Source: Caldifarciminota bacterium
GTDB lineage: Bacteria; Hydrothermota; Tepidihabitantia; B36-G15
Assembly (NCBI GenBank): GCA_003645615.1
Contig: QNBE01000011.1
Span: 1-33,196 of the forward strand
Direction: 5' to 3'
Length of the DNA stretch: 33,196 bases
Shown: positions 15,394-24,879 of the stretch, piece after piece
Layout of the letters: each line of letters starts with the position of its first letter
Numbering within the stretch: position 1 is the stretch's first letter
Made by a program: the position numbers and the translations under genes
Notes under the pieces: model-generated
Seen by the model: the letters and a program-made list of their open reading frames with translations, nothing else
The model's database searches: none
What the model was told of the DNA's origin: nothing

Positions 15394-15939
15394 ATGTTTC
15401 GCTTGGAACCGAGGACGAGGTTTATTACTGTCTTGATCCTGATCATAGGTGTGGTTGGGCTCGATTGCCAGTTTGACCTCACCATCTACCTTATCTTGCT
15501 CATAATTGCTTCTTATTCCTCCCGCCGGCTCCTCCCAACCCTCATCCCTTTACCAGCCGCTTTCTTTATCATCGGGATAAACTATCTTTTTATCAGGGAT
15601 CCAAAGCCATTTGTTGCCGCTCGATTCTATTTTGCAACCGCATTTGCCCTTAGCTATACCGCAATGACATCGGCCGAAGAGATTGCTTCCGGTATTAGCT
15701 GGTTCTTGAGTGGTTTCGGGATCCGGATTAAACAAGATCTTTATATCCTGCTCGCTACGGTGAAATCCATCGATCTGAAAAAGGTCAGCTGGAGGGATCT
15801 TCCCAGCTGGATGGGAACCCTCCTTACCCAAAAGATCGACCCAAAGAGATGTGAAGGAGATAGTTGTTCTCCACAGATGCTCGATTTTGTAGCAGCGATT
15901 CTGACCGGATTTTTGATCATTTTGGTCCTCAGATCATGA
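15394..15939 (+). CDS. EcfT/CbiQ-like transmembrane protein
   Basis: This 181-residue protein begins with three or four hydrophobic helices ('FITVLILIIGVVGL', 'LTIYLILLIIASYSS', 'LPAAFFIIGINYLFI'). A cytoplasmic helical segment 'MTSAEEIASGISWFLSGFGI' follows, reminiscent of the coupling region of ECF-transporter T components, and a last helix ends the protein. It is shorter than a normal EcfT (about 250). The call leans on context: in Firmicutes ecfT sits directly before truA, and here the stop overlaps the truA ATG (ATGA). No ATPase (EcfA) gene is nearby. If correct, it would couple ATPases to vitamin- or metal-binding S components. Otherwise it is simply a small membrane protein of unknown role. 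Confidence 0.45.
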   Translation: MFRLEPRTRFITVLILIIGVVGLDCQFDLTIYLILLIIASYSSRRLLPTLIPLPAAFFIIGINYLFIRDPKPFVAARFYFATAFALSYTAMTSAEEIASGISWFLSGFGIRIKQDLYILLATVKSIDLKKVSWRDLPSWMGTLLTQKIDPKRCEGDSCSPQMLDFVAAILTGFLIILVLRS

Positions 15940-16655
15940 GATTTCGAATCACCATCTCCTATGATGGCACCAACTTCTCTGGCTGGCAGGTTCAGAAGAG
16001 GGAACGGACTGTCCAGGGGGAGATCGAACGTGCCTTGGCGGAGATCTTTAAGGCGGGCGTGAAGATAACAGGTGCTGGTCGGACCGATGCCAAGGCCCAC
16101 GCCTTGGGGCAGGTTGCTCACTTCGATATCGACCGTCGAATGGCTCCCGATGATTTAAAGAATGCCCTCAATGCCCATCTCACTCGGGAGATCAGGATCA
16201 TAGAAGTAGCGCCGGTCGATCCCAAATTTCACGCCCGATTCTCGGCCCGGGCCAAGATCTATCGGTATCAGATCTCTTTTGAGGATTCTCCCTTCCGCCG
16301 CAACTACTACTGGTATATCCGCTATCACCTCGATAAGAAGAGAATGGAACAGGCCAGAAGCTGCTTGATGGGTAGACATGATTTTACCAACCTGGCCGGA
16401 GACTTAGAAGGGAGATCACCGGTATGCGAGCTGAGGAGGATTGATTTGACAGATATTGAGGCCGGGATTATAATTGAGATCGAAGGTGATCGTTTTCTCC
16501 CCCAGATGGTGCGGCGAATTGTTGGACTTCTGGTCGATGTGGGCCGGGGGAGATATGATTTCTCTCAGGTTGAGATGATCCTCTCTAATCAAGCCGACTT
16601 CAGTTATCAGATCGCTCCGGCCTGTGGCCTCTATCTGGTCAGGGTTATCTATTAG
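15936..16655 (+). CDS. truA: tRNA pseudouridine(38-40) synthase TruA
   Basis: TruA isomerises uridines 38-40 in the anticodon arm of many tRNAs. The ATG at 15936 gives the typical start '[20 protein letters not shown]'; the longer ORF in the track begins inside the upstream gene. The catalytic Asp lies in '[19 protein letters not shown]', where Lys-Ala replaces the usual Gly-Val after the Asp-Ala. Later motifs 'HDFTNLAG' and '[19 protein letters not shown]' are also standard. The length of 239 residues is normal. It is co-transcribed with its neighbours, overlapping the upstream gene by 4 bp and lying 8 bp from the next. Confidence 0.93.
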   Translation: MRFRITISYDGTNFSGWQVQKRERTVQGEIERALAEIFKAGVKITGAGRTDAKAHALGQVAHFDIDRRMAPDDLKNALNAHLTREIRIIEVAPVDPKFHARFSARAKIYRYQISFEDSPFRRNYYWYIRYHLDKKRMEQARSCLMGRHDFTNLAGDLEGRSPVCELRRIDLTDIEAGIIIEIEGDRFLPQMVRRIVGLLVDVGRGRYDFSQVEMILSNQADFSYQIAPACGLYLVRVIY

Positions 16656-16663
16656 GAGGAGGT

Positions 16664-17302
16664 ATGGACCTTTACCTTGATACCGCATCAATAAAGGAGA
16701 TCGAAGAGATCGCCTCCTGGGGCATCCTGGATGGTGTCACCACCAATCCTACCCTGATGTCAAAGGAGAAGGGTGATTATCGAAAGATCCTGCGACGAAT
16801 ATGTGATATCGTTCAGGGTCCGGTTTCGGCCGAGGTGATTGCTACCGATCATGAAGGGATGGTGGTAGAGGCAAAAGACTTGGCCAAGATCTCCGAGCAC
16901 ATCGTAATCAAGATCCCCTGCACGGTGGAGGGGATCAGGGCGACCCGACGACTCAGCACCGATGGTATCCGGGTTAATATGACCTTGGTCTTTTCTCTAA
17001 ATCAGGCCCTGCTGGCGGCCAAGGCTGGTGCCAGTTATATCAGCCCTTTTGTTGGAAGGCTGGACGATCGGGGTGAGGAGGGATTAAGGCTCATTGAGGA
17101 TATCGTCACCCTCATCCACAATTATGATTTTCCGACCAGGATCATCTTCGCCAGTGTCCGGCATCCCTACCATGTGAGAGAGGCGGCCCTGATTGGAGCC
17201 GATATCGCCACTATCCCTTATAAGGTATTCAAACTCCTCATCACCCATCCTCTCACCGATCTCGGACTGGAGCGGTTCCTTAGCGATTGGAAGAAGCGGT
17301 GA
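16664..17302 (+). CDS. tal: Transaldolase / fructose-6-phosphate aldolase family protein
   Basis: This 212-residue enzyme belongs to the small TalC/FsaA class of class I aldolases. It begins '[20 protein letters not shown]', followed by '[13 protein letters not shown]'. The Schiff-base lysine is in '[12 protein letters not shown]'. Further conserved segments are '[20 protein letters not shown]', '[11 protein letters not shown]' and '[20 protein letters not shown]'. Such enzymes transfer dihydroxyacetone units (pentose phosphate pathway) or cleave fructose 6-phosphate; sequence inspection alone does not separate the two activities. A perfect GGAGGAGG lies just before the ATG. The stop overlaps the GTG of the protease gene. 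Confidence 0.9.
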   Translation: MDLYLDTASIKEIEEIASWGILDGVTTNPTLMSKEKGDYRKILRRICDIVQGPVSAEVIATDHEGMVVEAKDLAKISEHIVIKIPCTVEGIRATRRLSTDGIRVNMTLVFSLNQALLAAKAGASYISPFVGRLDDRGEEGLRLIEDIVTLIHNYDFPTRIIFASVRHPYHVREAALIGADIATIPYKVFKLLITHPLTDLGLERFLSDWKKR

Positions 17303-18663
17303 GGTTGATTATTGCGACGGTGGCTGCCTTTCTTGGCGGCCTTCTCCTTTCTCCCCTCATCACCCATCCGGAGGTGAAGTTTGAGGAGCGGGTTGTTACC
17401 AGGGCATCAAAACGTAATGAGATTATCGAGGCGGCTCAGAAGGTAGCCGATGCAGTCGTCTCGATTACCGTCACCCAGACCAGGATCTACCGTTCCGAGC
17501 CCTTTCTCTTTCATGATGAATTCTTCGATCAGTTCTTCCGAGATCTCTTTCCCCCCAGTTACTATAAGAAGGAGGTGAGATCTCTCGGCTCCGGGGTGAT
17601 CGTCTCACCAGACGGCTATATCATCACCAACGAACATGTGATCCGGGATGCGAGTCGGATCAAGGTTACTCTCCCCGATGGGCGTGATTTTGACGGTAAG
17701 GTGGTTGGCTCAGACCGGGGGCTGGATATTGCCCTCATCAAGATCGATGGCCATGATCTTCCCACCGCCCCATTGGGGAATTCAGATAGCCTCGTGATCG
17801 GTGAGTGGGTTGTGGCGCTGGGCAATCCTTTTGGTTTCCTCCTGGAGGATCACCAACCGACCGTGACGGTCGGTGTCATCTCCGCCCTTCATCGCTCGAT
17901 AAGATCGAAAGGGGAGATGGTCTATCGAGATATGATCCAGACCGATGCCGCAATCAATCCGGGCAACTCGGGTGGGCCCCTTATCGATCTTTCTGGAGCT
18001 GTTGTTGGAATAAATACCTTCATCCTTACTGCGGGGGGAGGATCAGAGGGCATCGGTTTTGCCCGTCCGATCAATATTATCAAGAAGAAATTGAGAGAGC
18101 TCTTGAAAGGGGAGCGACTTACGCCCTGGTTGGGCATGGCCGTAGAGAGGAGGGAAGAGGGGATGTTTATAACTCAGATCCACCCCAACGGACCAGCTGC
18201 AAAGGCGGGACTGAAAGTTGGTGATCGGATAAAATACTTTGCTGAGCGGAGAATACGGGGACCCGTCGACTGGGCAAATTTTCTTGCCTCAATCGCAGTG
18301 GGCGACACCCTGAGTGTGGTCGTTAGTCGGAAGGGAAGGGAGCTTTCCACCAGGATCATCGTTGAGCGGATGCCCGAGACTGAGGGGGTCCGTCTTAAGC
18401 GGTATGGGATCGATGTGGCCGAGATTACCACGCCACTTATCCGGAAATACGGACTGGCGATCAAGAAGGGGGTTGTGGTGGTGGCGGTCTATCCAGGAGG
18501 ACTTGGCAGTCGGATCGGACTGGAACCAGGTGATGTGATTTTGGAGATTAATGGTCGCCGTATCGGATCGGTCGGTCAACTGAGAATCCTCACCGGGCTC
18601 CATCGAGTCGCAATGACAATCAATCGGAGGGGGATCAATCTGAGGATCTATTTCGAGATATGA
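17299..18663 (+). CDS. HtrA/DegP-type serine protease with two PDZ domains
   Basis: This is an envelope serine protease for protein quality control. The start is either TTG 17287 (ORF track) or GTG 17299. I prefer GTG because it makes the same GTGA overlap seen at other junctions here and gives a clean membrane anchor ('[20 protein letters not shown]'). The trypsin-like domain has the full triad: His in 'ITNEHVI', Asp in 'GLDIALIKI' and Ser in 'GNSGGPL'. Two PDZ domains follow, the first around '[19 protein letters not shown]' and the second around '[20 protein letters not shown]'. At about 454 residues it is the size of DegP/DegQ. It is exported or membrane-tethered in the periplasm. Confidence 0.92.
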   Translation: MRLIIATVAAFLGGLLLSPLITHPEVKFEERVVTRASKRNEIIEAAQKVADAVVSITVTQTRIYRSEPFLFHDEFFDQFFRDLFPPSYYKKEVRSLGSGVIVSPDGYIITNEHVIRDASRIKVTLPDGRDFDGKVVGSDRGLDIALIKIDGHDLPTAPLGNSDSLVIGEWVVALGNPFGFLLEDHQPTVTVGVISALHRSIRSKGEMVYRDMIQTDAAINPGNSGGPLIDLSGAVVGINTFILTAGGGSEGIGFARPINIIKKKLRELLKGERLTPWLGMAVERREEGMFITQIHPNGPAAKAGLKVGDRIKYFAERRIRGPVDWANFLASIAVGDTLSVVVSRKGRELSTRIIVERMPETEGVRLKRYGIDVAEITTPLIRKYGLAIKKGVVVVAVYPGGLGSRIGLEPGDVILEINGRRIGSVGQLRILTGLHRVAMTINRRGINLRIYFEI

Positions 18664-19958
18664 TCCCAAGATATCTCACTGAATTGGCTGAGATCTGGAC
18701 CGAGGAGGCCAAGATCAAAAGGTGGCTCTTAATTGAAGCGGAACTGGCTAAGGTTGAAGAAAAGCTGGGGATCATCCCCAAGGGGGTCTCACGGGGTGTG
18801 AGGGACTTGAAGATCAGACCGGAACGGATTGCCGAAATCGAAAGGGAGACCGGGCACGACATCATCGCCTTCCTCTCCGCAGTCAAGGAGAAGATCGGTC
18901 GAAGGGCTGACTATATCCATTTTGGCATCACCTCTTATGATCTGGTCGATACCGGCCTCAGCCTGGCTTTGAGAGAAGCGGGGATCCTGATCAGAAAGGA
19001 GCTCAAGACCCTGGCCCGGATATTGCGGGAGAAGGCGAAGAGATATCAGAACCTTCCAATCATGGGTAGAACCCATGGGATGTTTGCCGAGCCGACCCAG
19101 CTCGGTCTCAAATTCCTCTCTTTCTACGAGGAGACACGAAGAAATATCGAACGTCTTGATCAAGCCATCGAGGCGATCTCCTATGGTAAGATATCGGGAG
19201 CGGTGGGGACTTACTCCCAACTCCCACCCAAGGTGGAACGGCTGGTTTTGCGGAGGCTTAAGTTGAAACCAGAACCGGTCTCGAGTCAGATCGTCCCCAG
19301 GGACCGTCATGCCCAACTTCTCTCCACCCTTGCCCTGATCGGGGCCGGACTGGAGCGGATCGGACTTGAGATAAGGCTCCTATCCCGATCCGAAGTTGGT
19401 GAGCTGGAGGAGCCGTTTGGAAAGAAGCAGCGCGGCTCCTCGGCGATGCCCCATAAGAGAAATCCGATCCTCTCGGAGCGGATAACCGGGCTGGCCCGGC
19501 TCCTGCGGAGCTATCTCATTTCTGCCCTTGAGAATATTGCCCTCTGGCACGAACGGGATATCTCCCATTCCTCGGTTGAAAGGATCATCCTGCCCGATGC
19601 CACTATCCTCTGCCATTATCTCATCCGTCTCACCATCAAGGTGGTAAAGGGCCTCCGGATAAATGAGGCAAGGATCGGGGAGAATTTGAAGAGGGCATAC
19701 GGTATCTTCTTCTCCCAACGGCTTATGCTCACCCTGATCAAAAAGGGAAGGGATAAGGACTGGGTCTATCGGAAGATACAATCTTTATCCTTCAGTGCCC
19801 TGGCTGGGAAAAGAGATCTCAGATCCGTTGTCGAAGAAGATAAAGAGATGGCCGGAATACTTACAAAGGAGGAGCTCGATCGGATCTTCTCCTTTACCGA
19901 GCTCCTCAAGAATACGAAAACTATCTATCGACGGGTATTAAATCCCACCCCCGAATAG
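18660..19958 (+). CDS. purB: Adenylosuccinate lyase
   Basis: PurB catalyses two steps of purine synthesis: SAICAR to AICAR, and adenylosuccinate to AMP, each releasing fumarate. The fumarase/aspartase-superfamily signature 'GSSAMPHKRNPILSERI' is intact with its catalytic Ser loop. The general-acid His region is 'GRTHGMFAEPTQLG', and 'HFGITSYDLVDT' replaces the common 'TSSDVVDT' with a Tyr. The C-terminal ADSL-type domain ('GIFFSQRLMLTLIKKG') is present. The length of 432 residues is typical. The ATG overlaps the protease stop (ATGA), placing it last in the operon. Its 3' end overlaps a convergent gene by 21 bp. Confidence 0.93.
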   Translation: MIPRYLTELAEIWTEEAKIKRWLLIEAELAKVEEKLGIIPKGVSRGVRDLKIRPERIAEIERETGHDIIAFLSAVKEKIGRRADYIHFGITSYDLVDTGLSLALREAGILIRKELKTLARILREKAKRYQNLPIMGRTHGMFAEPTQLGLKFLSFYEETRRNIERLDQAIEAISYGKISGAVGTYSQLPPKVERLVLRRLKLKPEPVSSQIVPRDRHAQLLSTLALIGAGLERIGLEIRLLSRSEVGELEEPFGKKQRGSSAMPHKRNPILSERITGLARLLRSYLISALENIALWHERDISHSSVERIILPDATILCHYLIRLTIKVVKGLRINEARIGENLKRAYGIFFSQRLMLTLIKKGRDKDWVYRKIQSLSFSALAGKRDLRSVVEEDKEMAGILTKEELDRIFSFTELLKNTKTIYRRVLNPTPE

Positions 19959-20597
19959 GAAGTTGATCGAGAAGACCGGGGTGAGGGTTCCCAACTTGGG
20001 ACCATTCAGGACCCGTTTGTTGTCGTAGCTCCATTCCGGAGTGAAGAGATTGAGATTGATCCCTCCGGAAAGGCCGATATGGAAGAAGGAGAAAGGCTGG
20101 AATGGGATCGAGATGAAGAGATGGCACTCGGGATGGATGAGGAAATGGCCGAATTCAAGATCGACATAGCGCCTCGGATCCTTCAAGAGATCATCAAAGT
20201 TGACATCGGGAAGGAGAGGGCGGAGGCTGAGCTTATATCCTGCGCCACCAAAGCCAAAAGAGAGTGCCAGATTGAGATAAGAAGAAGAGAGGACGCCATA
20301 GCCGATCTTAAACTCACCCGAACCAATCGAGAGCTCGGCCCGGATCGAATCGGATTCAGCAATCTCCTTTGCTGAGTAGCCGCTCCCCCCGATCAGGATC
20401 CGATTTATCAGGGCAAATCCAGAACCGCCGATACCGATCGGCCGTCCCGATAGGCTTGGGATGCCGCCGGAGCGGAAATGTTGATTCATCTCATCAACAT
20501 CGGGGAAGAGGAGGTTGATCGAGAAGCCACCAAACCCACCCCGCTCCAAGGGGAAGAGGATGCTGAAACTGAGAAGAAGTAGGGATGTAATGCGCAT
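19938..20597 (-). CDS. Small predicted outer-membrane protein
   Basis: I recognise no named family. The ORF begins GTG-ATG-ATG; the last ATG (20597) is 5 nt from a perfect AAGGAGGTG and is chosen. A signal peptide ('MRITSLLLLSFSILFP') precedes a glycine-rich mature protein of about 200 residues with alternating polar and apolar strands ('GIGGSGFALINRILIGGSGY', 'LNLALSFGFGGAGYKLSLRP', 'FFHIGLSGGINLNLF'). It ends 'FSINFLFGGGI'. This suggests a small beta-barrel or surface lipid-interacting protein. It has its own promoter just after the xer gene. Its stop overlaps purB by 21 bp. Confidence 0.6.
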   Translation of the reverse strand: MRITSLLLLSFSILFPLERGGFGGFSINLLFPDVDEMNQHFRSGGIPSLSGRPIGIGGSGFALINRILIGGSGYSAKEIAESDSIRAELSIGSGEFKIGYGVLSSSYLNLALSFGFGGAGYKLSLRPLLPDVNFDDLLKDPRRYVDLEFGHFLIHPECHLFISIPFQPFSFFHIGLSGGINLNLFTPEWSYDNKRVLNGPKLGTLTPVFSINFLFGGGI

Positions 20598-20615
20598 CAT
20601 CACCTCCTTGGAAAA

Positions 20616-20643
20616 ATCATAACCGGGAGATCGGTCCGGTCAA
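20616..20643 (-). promoter_or_regulatory. Promoter of the small outer-membrane protein gene
   Basis: Minus strand: TTGACC, a 16-nt spacer and TATGAT, then a leader of roughly 12-17 nt with AAGGAGGTG. It lies directly after the stop codon of the xer gene. Confidence 0.7.
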
Positions 20644-20646
20644 GCC

Positions 20647-21522
20647 TTAGGCCCGGGGATGGGCCCTCTGATAGATCCGGATCAGTTCTTCAATTGTCAC
20701 ATGGGTGTAAATCTGGGTTGCCGAGATCGATTGGTGGCCAAGCAGTTCCTGAACCGACCTGAGATCCGCACCGCGAGCAAGGAGATGGGTGGCGAAAGAG
20801 TGGCGGATGATATGCGGATTGGTTCCCGTCGCACTTGCTACCCGAAGCAGATATTTTCTGACAATATTCTGGAGGGAGCGGGTAGTGAGCCTTCTTCCGG
20901 ATCGGTTGAGAAAGAGGGCGGGATCATCCGACTCTCCCCTCACCTTAAGATATTCCTTTAGTGCAACAAGGGCAGGTCTACCAATGGGGAGGATACGCTC
21001 CCGGCTTCTCTTCCCCAGAATCCGAATCTGACCGTTCTCGATGTCGACATCCTCAAGGTCGAGATTGATGAGTTCGCTCGCCCTTAACCCACAGGAATAG
21101 AGAAGTTCTAAGATCGCACCATCCCTCTTATTGGTAGGTATTGAGAGGGCTTCGGTAATTGCGGCGATGGTAAGGAATGGTGGGAGGGTCCGTTTCTGTT
21201 TGGGGGACTTGATAAGCAGGGTGGGGTCCTTTTCTAATCGATTGGTCCGGATGAGGAACTTATAAAAAGATTTGAGGGTGGAGAGCTTCCTTCCGATCGA
21301 TCTTCGGGTGATTCCCCGATCGAAAAGATGGGCAAGAAAGGCAACGATGTCGGCTTTCCTTTCGCCACTTCTCTTCCGGGTGGTAAGGAATTGGTTATAC
21401 TCTTCAAGATCGACTCGATAGGCCCGGATGGTATGGCGAGAATACCCCTTCTCTTCTGCTAAATAAGTGAGGAACTCGTCAATCAGAGACTGGAGAGTTC
21501 CTCCTGCCAGAATTCCATCCAC
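20647..21522 (-). CDS. xerC: Tyrosine recombinase XerC/XerD
   Basis: This 291-residue site-specific recombinase would resolve chromosome dimers at dif. The SAM-like N-terminal domain reads 'LIDEFLTYLAEEKGYSRHTI'. The catalytic residues follow: Arg in 'YSCGLRASELINL', Lys in the 'ILGKRSRERILPI' hairpin, His/Arg in 'HIIRHSFATHLL', His in 'LLGHQSISATQIYTH', and Tyr in 'IYTHV'. Position after topA and trmFO matches the Firmicutes topA-trmFO-xerC(codV) order, which favours XerC over XerD, but the two cannot be separated by sequence inspection. The start is uncertain: the GTG at 21522 lies inside trmFO (40-bp overlap) with a weak ribosome-binding site. A better AGGAGG lies a few codons later, but with no standard start codon after it. 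Confidence 0.88.
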   Translation of the reverse strand: MDGILAGGTLQSLIDEFLTYLAEEKGYSRHTIRAYRVDLEEYNQFLTTRKRSGERKADIVAFLAHLFDRGITRRSIGRKLSTLKSFYKFLIRTNRLEKDPTLLIKSPKQKRTLPPFLTIAAITEALSIPTNKRDGAILELLYSCGLRASELINLDLEDVDIENGQIRILGKRSRERILPIGRPALVALKEYLKVRGESDDPALFLNRSGRRLTTRSLQNIVRKYLLRVASATGTNPHIIRHSFATHLLARGADLRSVQELLGHQSISATQIYTHVTIEELIRIYQRAHPRA

Positions 21523-22742
21523 TTTATCGCCCTCTTAACCTTCTCCCGCCGCCTCCCACCGGGAAGGAGGCCGAAATTGGCATTCATCGGTTGAAAGTCC
21601 TTATTGGGTGTGGTTATGTATCGGATGAGCCCACCGAGCATCGTCTCTTCGGGAGGGACGAGTGGTTGCCTTCCTTTTAAGAGCCTGGCAAGATTGATGC
21701 CGGCAAGAAGCCCGGTCCCGATCGCCTCAACATAACCTTCGGTACCGGTAAGCTGACCAGCAATAAAGAGATCGGGCTTCTCCTTAAGCTGAAGGGTGGG
21801 AAGGATATGCTTGGGGCTATTGAGATAGCTATTCCGATGCACCGCACCGTAGCGGAGGAACCGGGCATGCTCCAGACCGGGGATGAGCCGGAAGATCCGC
21901 CGCTGTTCCGGGATGAGAAGCCTGGTCTGGAATCCAACCAGGGAATACATCCTTCCCTCCCTATCTTCGGGGCGGAGCTGAACGATGGCATAGTAGTTGC
22001 CATCAAAGCCCACCGGTTTGAGTGGTCCGAACCTCAGGGTATCCTTCCCTCTTCGTGCTAACTCCTCGATCGGAAGGCACCCTTCAAAATAGCGGGGTGA
22101 TTCGAAGTGGTGGAGCGGATAGACTGCTCCCTTTCTCAGCTCCTCAACAAACCGGAGGTAGCTTAATTCATCCATTGGACAGTTGATATAGCTCTCATCG
22201 ATCCCATATCGGGATCCACGGAAGGTCTTGCTCTTATCGATCGAATCCCCAGCGACAATCGGAGCGATCGCATCATAAAAATACAAGCCATCTTCTCCAA
22301 CGAGACCCTTGAGATCGGCAGCCAGCAGATCAGAAGTGAGGGGACCCGTGGCTAAGACGGCCGGTTCTATCGGAATTCTGGTGACCTCCTCCCGTCTCAA
22401 TTCGATGAGGGGATTCTCTGCGATCATCTTGGTTACCAATTCCCCAAACCTTCTCCGATCGACTGCCAGTGCCTTTCCGGCCGGGACCTTGGCTTTCTCG
22501 GCTCCGGCCAATAGATAAGATCCTAAGAGTTTTAACTCCCACTTTAAGAGACCATGGCTATTTTTGATCTCGACCGATTTGAATGAATTGCTACACACCA
22601 GTTCCGCCAATAGATCGGTCTGGTGAGCTGGAGTCATCCGGACCGGACGCATCTCATAGAGGATGACCGGAATGCCAAAGCGTGCAATCTGGAGTGCGGC
22701 CTCGCTCCCAGCCAGACCGCCGCCGATGACAATCGCCTTCAT
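21483..22742 (-). CDS. trmFO: tRNA (uracil-5-)-methyltransferase TrmFO (folate/FAD-dependent)
   Basis: TrmFO makes ribothymidine at position 54 of tRNA using methylenetetrahydrofolate and FADH2. The N-terminal FAD-binding motif is 'MKAIVIGGGLAGSEAALQIA'. It continues with the family hallmark 'YEMRPVRMTPAHQTD' and 'AELVCSNSFKS', whose Cys is one of two functional cysteines; the other is in 'FEGCLPIEEL'. The later 'YVEAIGTGLLAGINLARLL' and 'MNANFGLLPG' blocks are also typical. The length of 419 residues is normal. The ATG overlaps the topA stop (ATGA), so it is translated from the topA message. Confidence 0.95.
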   Translation of the reverse strand: MKAIVIGGGLAGSEAALQIARFGIPVILYEMRPVRMTPAHQTDLLAELVCSNSFKSVEIKNSHGLLKWELKLLGSYLLAGAEKAKVPAGKALAVDRRRFGELVTKMIAENPLIELRREEVTRIPIEPAVLATGPLTSDLLAADLKGLVGEDGLYFYDAIAPIVAGDSIDKSKTFRGSRYGIDESYINCPMDELSYLRFVEELRKGAVYPLHHFESPRYFEGCLPIEELARRGKDTLRFGPLKPVGFDGNYYAIVQLRPEDREGRMYSLVGFQTRLLIPEQRRIFRLIPGLEHARFLRYGAVHRNSYLNSPKHILPTLQLKEKPDLFIAGQLTGTEGYVEAIGTGLLAGINLARLLKGRQPLVPPEETMLGGLIRYITTPNKDFQPMNANFGLLPGGRRREKVKRAIKWMEFWQEELSSL

Positions 22743-24799
22743 TCCTCCTTTTCCGGGAGTTCGCTGGTCTTATAGTTGCACTCTCGACAACGGTAGTAGA
22801 CCGAGCTGTGAAAAGTCTGTTCGATCATCTTCCCCCCACAGATGGGGCAGGGGGTATCGATCTCGAACGGCTCGGTATGGCGACACTCGGGATAGCGGGG
22901 GCAGGAGAGGAATCGCCCCCTTTTACCATAGCGGATAACCAGCTTGGTGCCGCATTTGGGGCAGGTCTTATCCACCTCTTCGTATTCCATCGATTCCGTA
23001 TAGCGACATCCAGGGAAACCACTGCAGGCATAGAATTTTCCATACCGGCCCATTCTGATCACCATCTCCCGACCGCAAACCGGGCAGGTCTTCTTAGTCT
23101 GCCCAAGTAGTTTTGCCTTCAGATTCTCAAAATCCTCCTCACAGCTTTTGACTTGCTTGATCAAGGGATCATAAAACTGAGCCACAACATCCCGCCAGTT
23201 CTTCTTCCGTTCTTCGACCTTATCCAATTCGACTTCAATCTTAGCGGTATAAGGGATAGCGAAGATCTCGGCGAAGTGTTTGATCAGGATGGCATGGACG
23301 GTTCGGCCCAGCTCAGTCGGATGGAGAACCTTTCTCTTCTTCTGAACATAGCGGCGCTGGAAGAGGGTGGAGATGATCTTGGCATAGGTGCTCGGTCGAC
23401 CGATACCGTTCTGCTCCAGCTTCTTAATCAAGGATGCCTCGCTGTAACGAGGTGGCGGTTGGGTCTTCTTCTTCTCATAAATACCCTTGATCAGTTTAAC
23501 CTCGTCCCCAACTTCAAAATCGGGCAAGGGTATGGGCTCAAGCCGATCCTTGGTTGCGATCTTCTGGTAACCAGCAAAGATTGGTCTGATCCCCGAGGCC
23601 TTGAAAAGTAGCCCTTCTTTCTTGATTAGGACCTCCTTGACTTCGTATTCTGCATCCGCCATCTGGGAGGCGAGGAAGCGGTAGTAGATCAGCGTATAGA
23701 GCTTCAGTTGATCCTTACTGAGGAAATCTTTAATCTCCTCCGGGGTCCGTTTTATCGAAGTGGGGCGGATCGCCTCGTGAGCACCCTGAGCGGTCTTCCG
23801 GTCCTTGAAGATCCTCACCTTTGGGGAGAGATATTCCTTACCGTAGCTCCGGCTGATCCGTTGCCGAAGCTCCTTGAGTGCCTTTTCCGCAACTCGAGTT
23901 GAGTCGGTTCTCATATAGGTTATGAGACCGATTCGGCCATCCGGGAGATTTACACCCTCATAGAGTGATTGGGCAATCTGCATTGTCTTCTGGGCGCTGA
24001 ATCCATAAACCGTAACCGCTGCCTGCTGGAGGGTGGAGGTGATGAAAGGCGGTGGTGGGGAGACCGATTTGGTAGAGGTCCTAAATTCCGATACCAGAAA
24101 ACCACCCCCTTTAAGAATCTTCCTTACCCTTCTGACATCATCGCTCTCCCAGCGCCGCCGCTCCCCATCAATCTCAATAAGCTGGGCCGAAAACTCTTCA
24201 CCATCTTTTCCAAAAACTGCGGTTATTAACCAGTATGGCTGGGGTTTGAAATTTTCGATCTCTTCCTCTCGCTCACAGATGAGTCTCAGAGCAACACTCT
24301 GAACTCTACCCGCTGAGAGGCCACCTTTAACAATCTTCCATAAAAGGGGGGAGATGTAATATCCAACTAATCGGTCGAGCACCCGTCGGGCCCTGTGGGC
24401 ATCAACCATTGCCATGTCGATCTCACCCGGGGAGGCAATCGCCTGTTCAATTGCTTCCGGGGTGACCTCATGGAATAGGATCCTTTTGATCTCCCGATTA
24501 TCCCTTAACTCCTCCGCAAGATGGAAGGCGATCGCTTCACCCTCCCGATCCGGATCGCAGGCGAGATAGAGTGTATCCACCTTCTTCAAGCGCTCTTTTA
24601 ATTCCTTTAAATCCTTCCGTTTATCATGAATAACAATGTACTCAGGCTCAAAACGATTTTCAATATCAACTCCAAGCCTTGACTTTGGAAGGTCCTTGAT
24701 ATGACCTTTCGAAGAGAGGACAACGAACTTCCTCCCCACAAAACCTTTGATCGTCCTCGCTTTGGTAGGCGATTCAACGATGATCGCTGCTCGGGCCAT
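22739..24799 (-). CDS. topA: DNA topoisomerase I
   Basis: This type IA topoisomerase relaxes negative supercoils. The TOPRIM domain starts 'AAIIVESPTKARTIKGFVG' and includes 'ACDPDREGEAIAFHLAEEL'. The active-site Tyr295 is in 'GRIGLITYMRTDST'. 'QNGIGRPSTYAKIISTLFQR' marks the central domain. The C-terminus holds three Cys4 zinc ribbons: 'CPVCG...CSGFPGC', 'CPKCG...CPRYPEC' and 'CPICG...CREC'. At 686 residues it is typical of Gram-positive-like TopA. The ATG stands 5 nt after a TATAAT box, so the mRNA is probably leaderless. It heads the topA-trmFO-xer operon. Confidence 0.96.
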   Translation of the reverse strand: MARAAIIVESPTKARTIKGFVGRKFVVLSSKGHIKDLPKSRLGVDIENRFEPEYIVIHDKRKDLKELKERLKKVDTLYLACDPDREGEAIAFHLAEELRDNREIKRILFHEVTPEAIEQAIASPGEIDMAMVDAHRARRVLDRLVGYYISPLLWKIVKGGLSAGRVQSVALRLICEREEEIENFKPQPYWLITAVFGKDGEEFSAQLIEIDGERRRWESDDVRRVRKILKGGGFLVSEFRTSTKSVSPPPPFITSTLQQAAVTVYGFSAQKTMQIAQSLYEGVNLPDGRIGLITYMRTDSTRVAEKALKELRQRISRSYGKEYLSPKVRIFKDRKTAQGAHEAIRPTSIKRTPEEIKDFLSKDQLKLYTLIYYRFLASQMADAEYEVKEVLIKKEGLLFKASGIRPIFAGYQKIATKDRLEPIPLPDFEVGDEVKLIKGIYEKKKTQPPPRYSEASLIKKLEQNGIGRPSTYAKIISTLFQRRYVQKKRKVLHPTELGRTVHAILIKHFAEIFAIPYTAKIEVELDKVEERKKNWRDVVAQFYDPLIKQVKSCEEDFENLKAKLLGQTKKTCPVCGREMVIRMGRYGKFYACSGFPGCRYTESMEYEEVDKTCPKCGTKLVIRYGKRGRFLSCPRYPECRHTEPFEIDTPCPICGGKMIEQTFHSSVYYRCRECNYKTSELPEKEE

Positions 24800-24804
24800 G
24801 AGCG

Positions 24805-24832
24805 ATTATAATCCCGACCTCTCCGTGGTCAA
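24805..24832 (-). promoter_or_regulatory. Leaderless promoter of topA
   Basis: Minus strand: TTGACC, a 16-nt spacer and TATAAT, then 'cgctc' and the topA ATG. This is one of the clearest cases of a -10 box abutting the start codon. Confidence 0.8.
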
Positions 24833-24845
24833 GAAGAATTCTCAG

Positions 24846-24874
24846 TTGACCAGGGAAATACCTATCAATATAAT
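24846..24874 (+). promoter_or_regulatory. Leaderless promoter of the yhaO/yhaN-like pair
   Basis: TTGACC, a 17-nt spacer and TATAAT. Two bases later is ATG (24877), and five bases after the -10 box is GTG (24880). By analogy with the other promoters here, the GTG is the likely leaderless start. Confidence 0.75.
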
Positions 24875-24879
24875 CGATG

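Noticed and set aside
15864-15935. Upstream extension of truA to 15864
   Set aside because: The extra residues overlap the preceding gene and do not match TruA. The ATG at 15936 gives the standard start.
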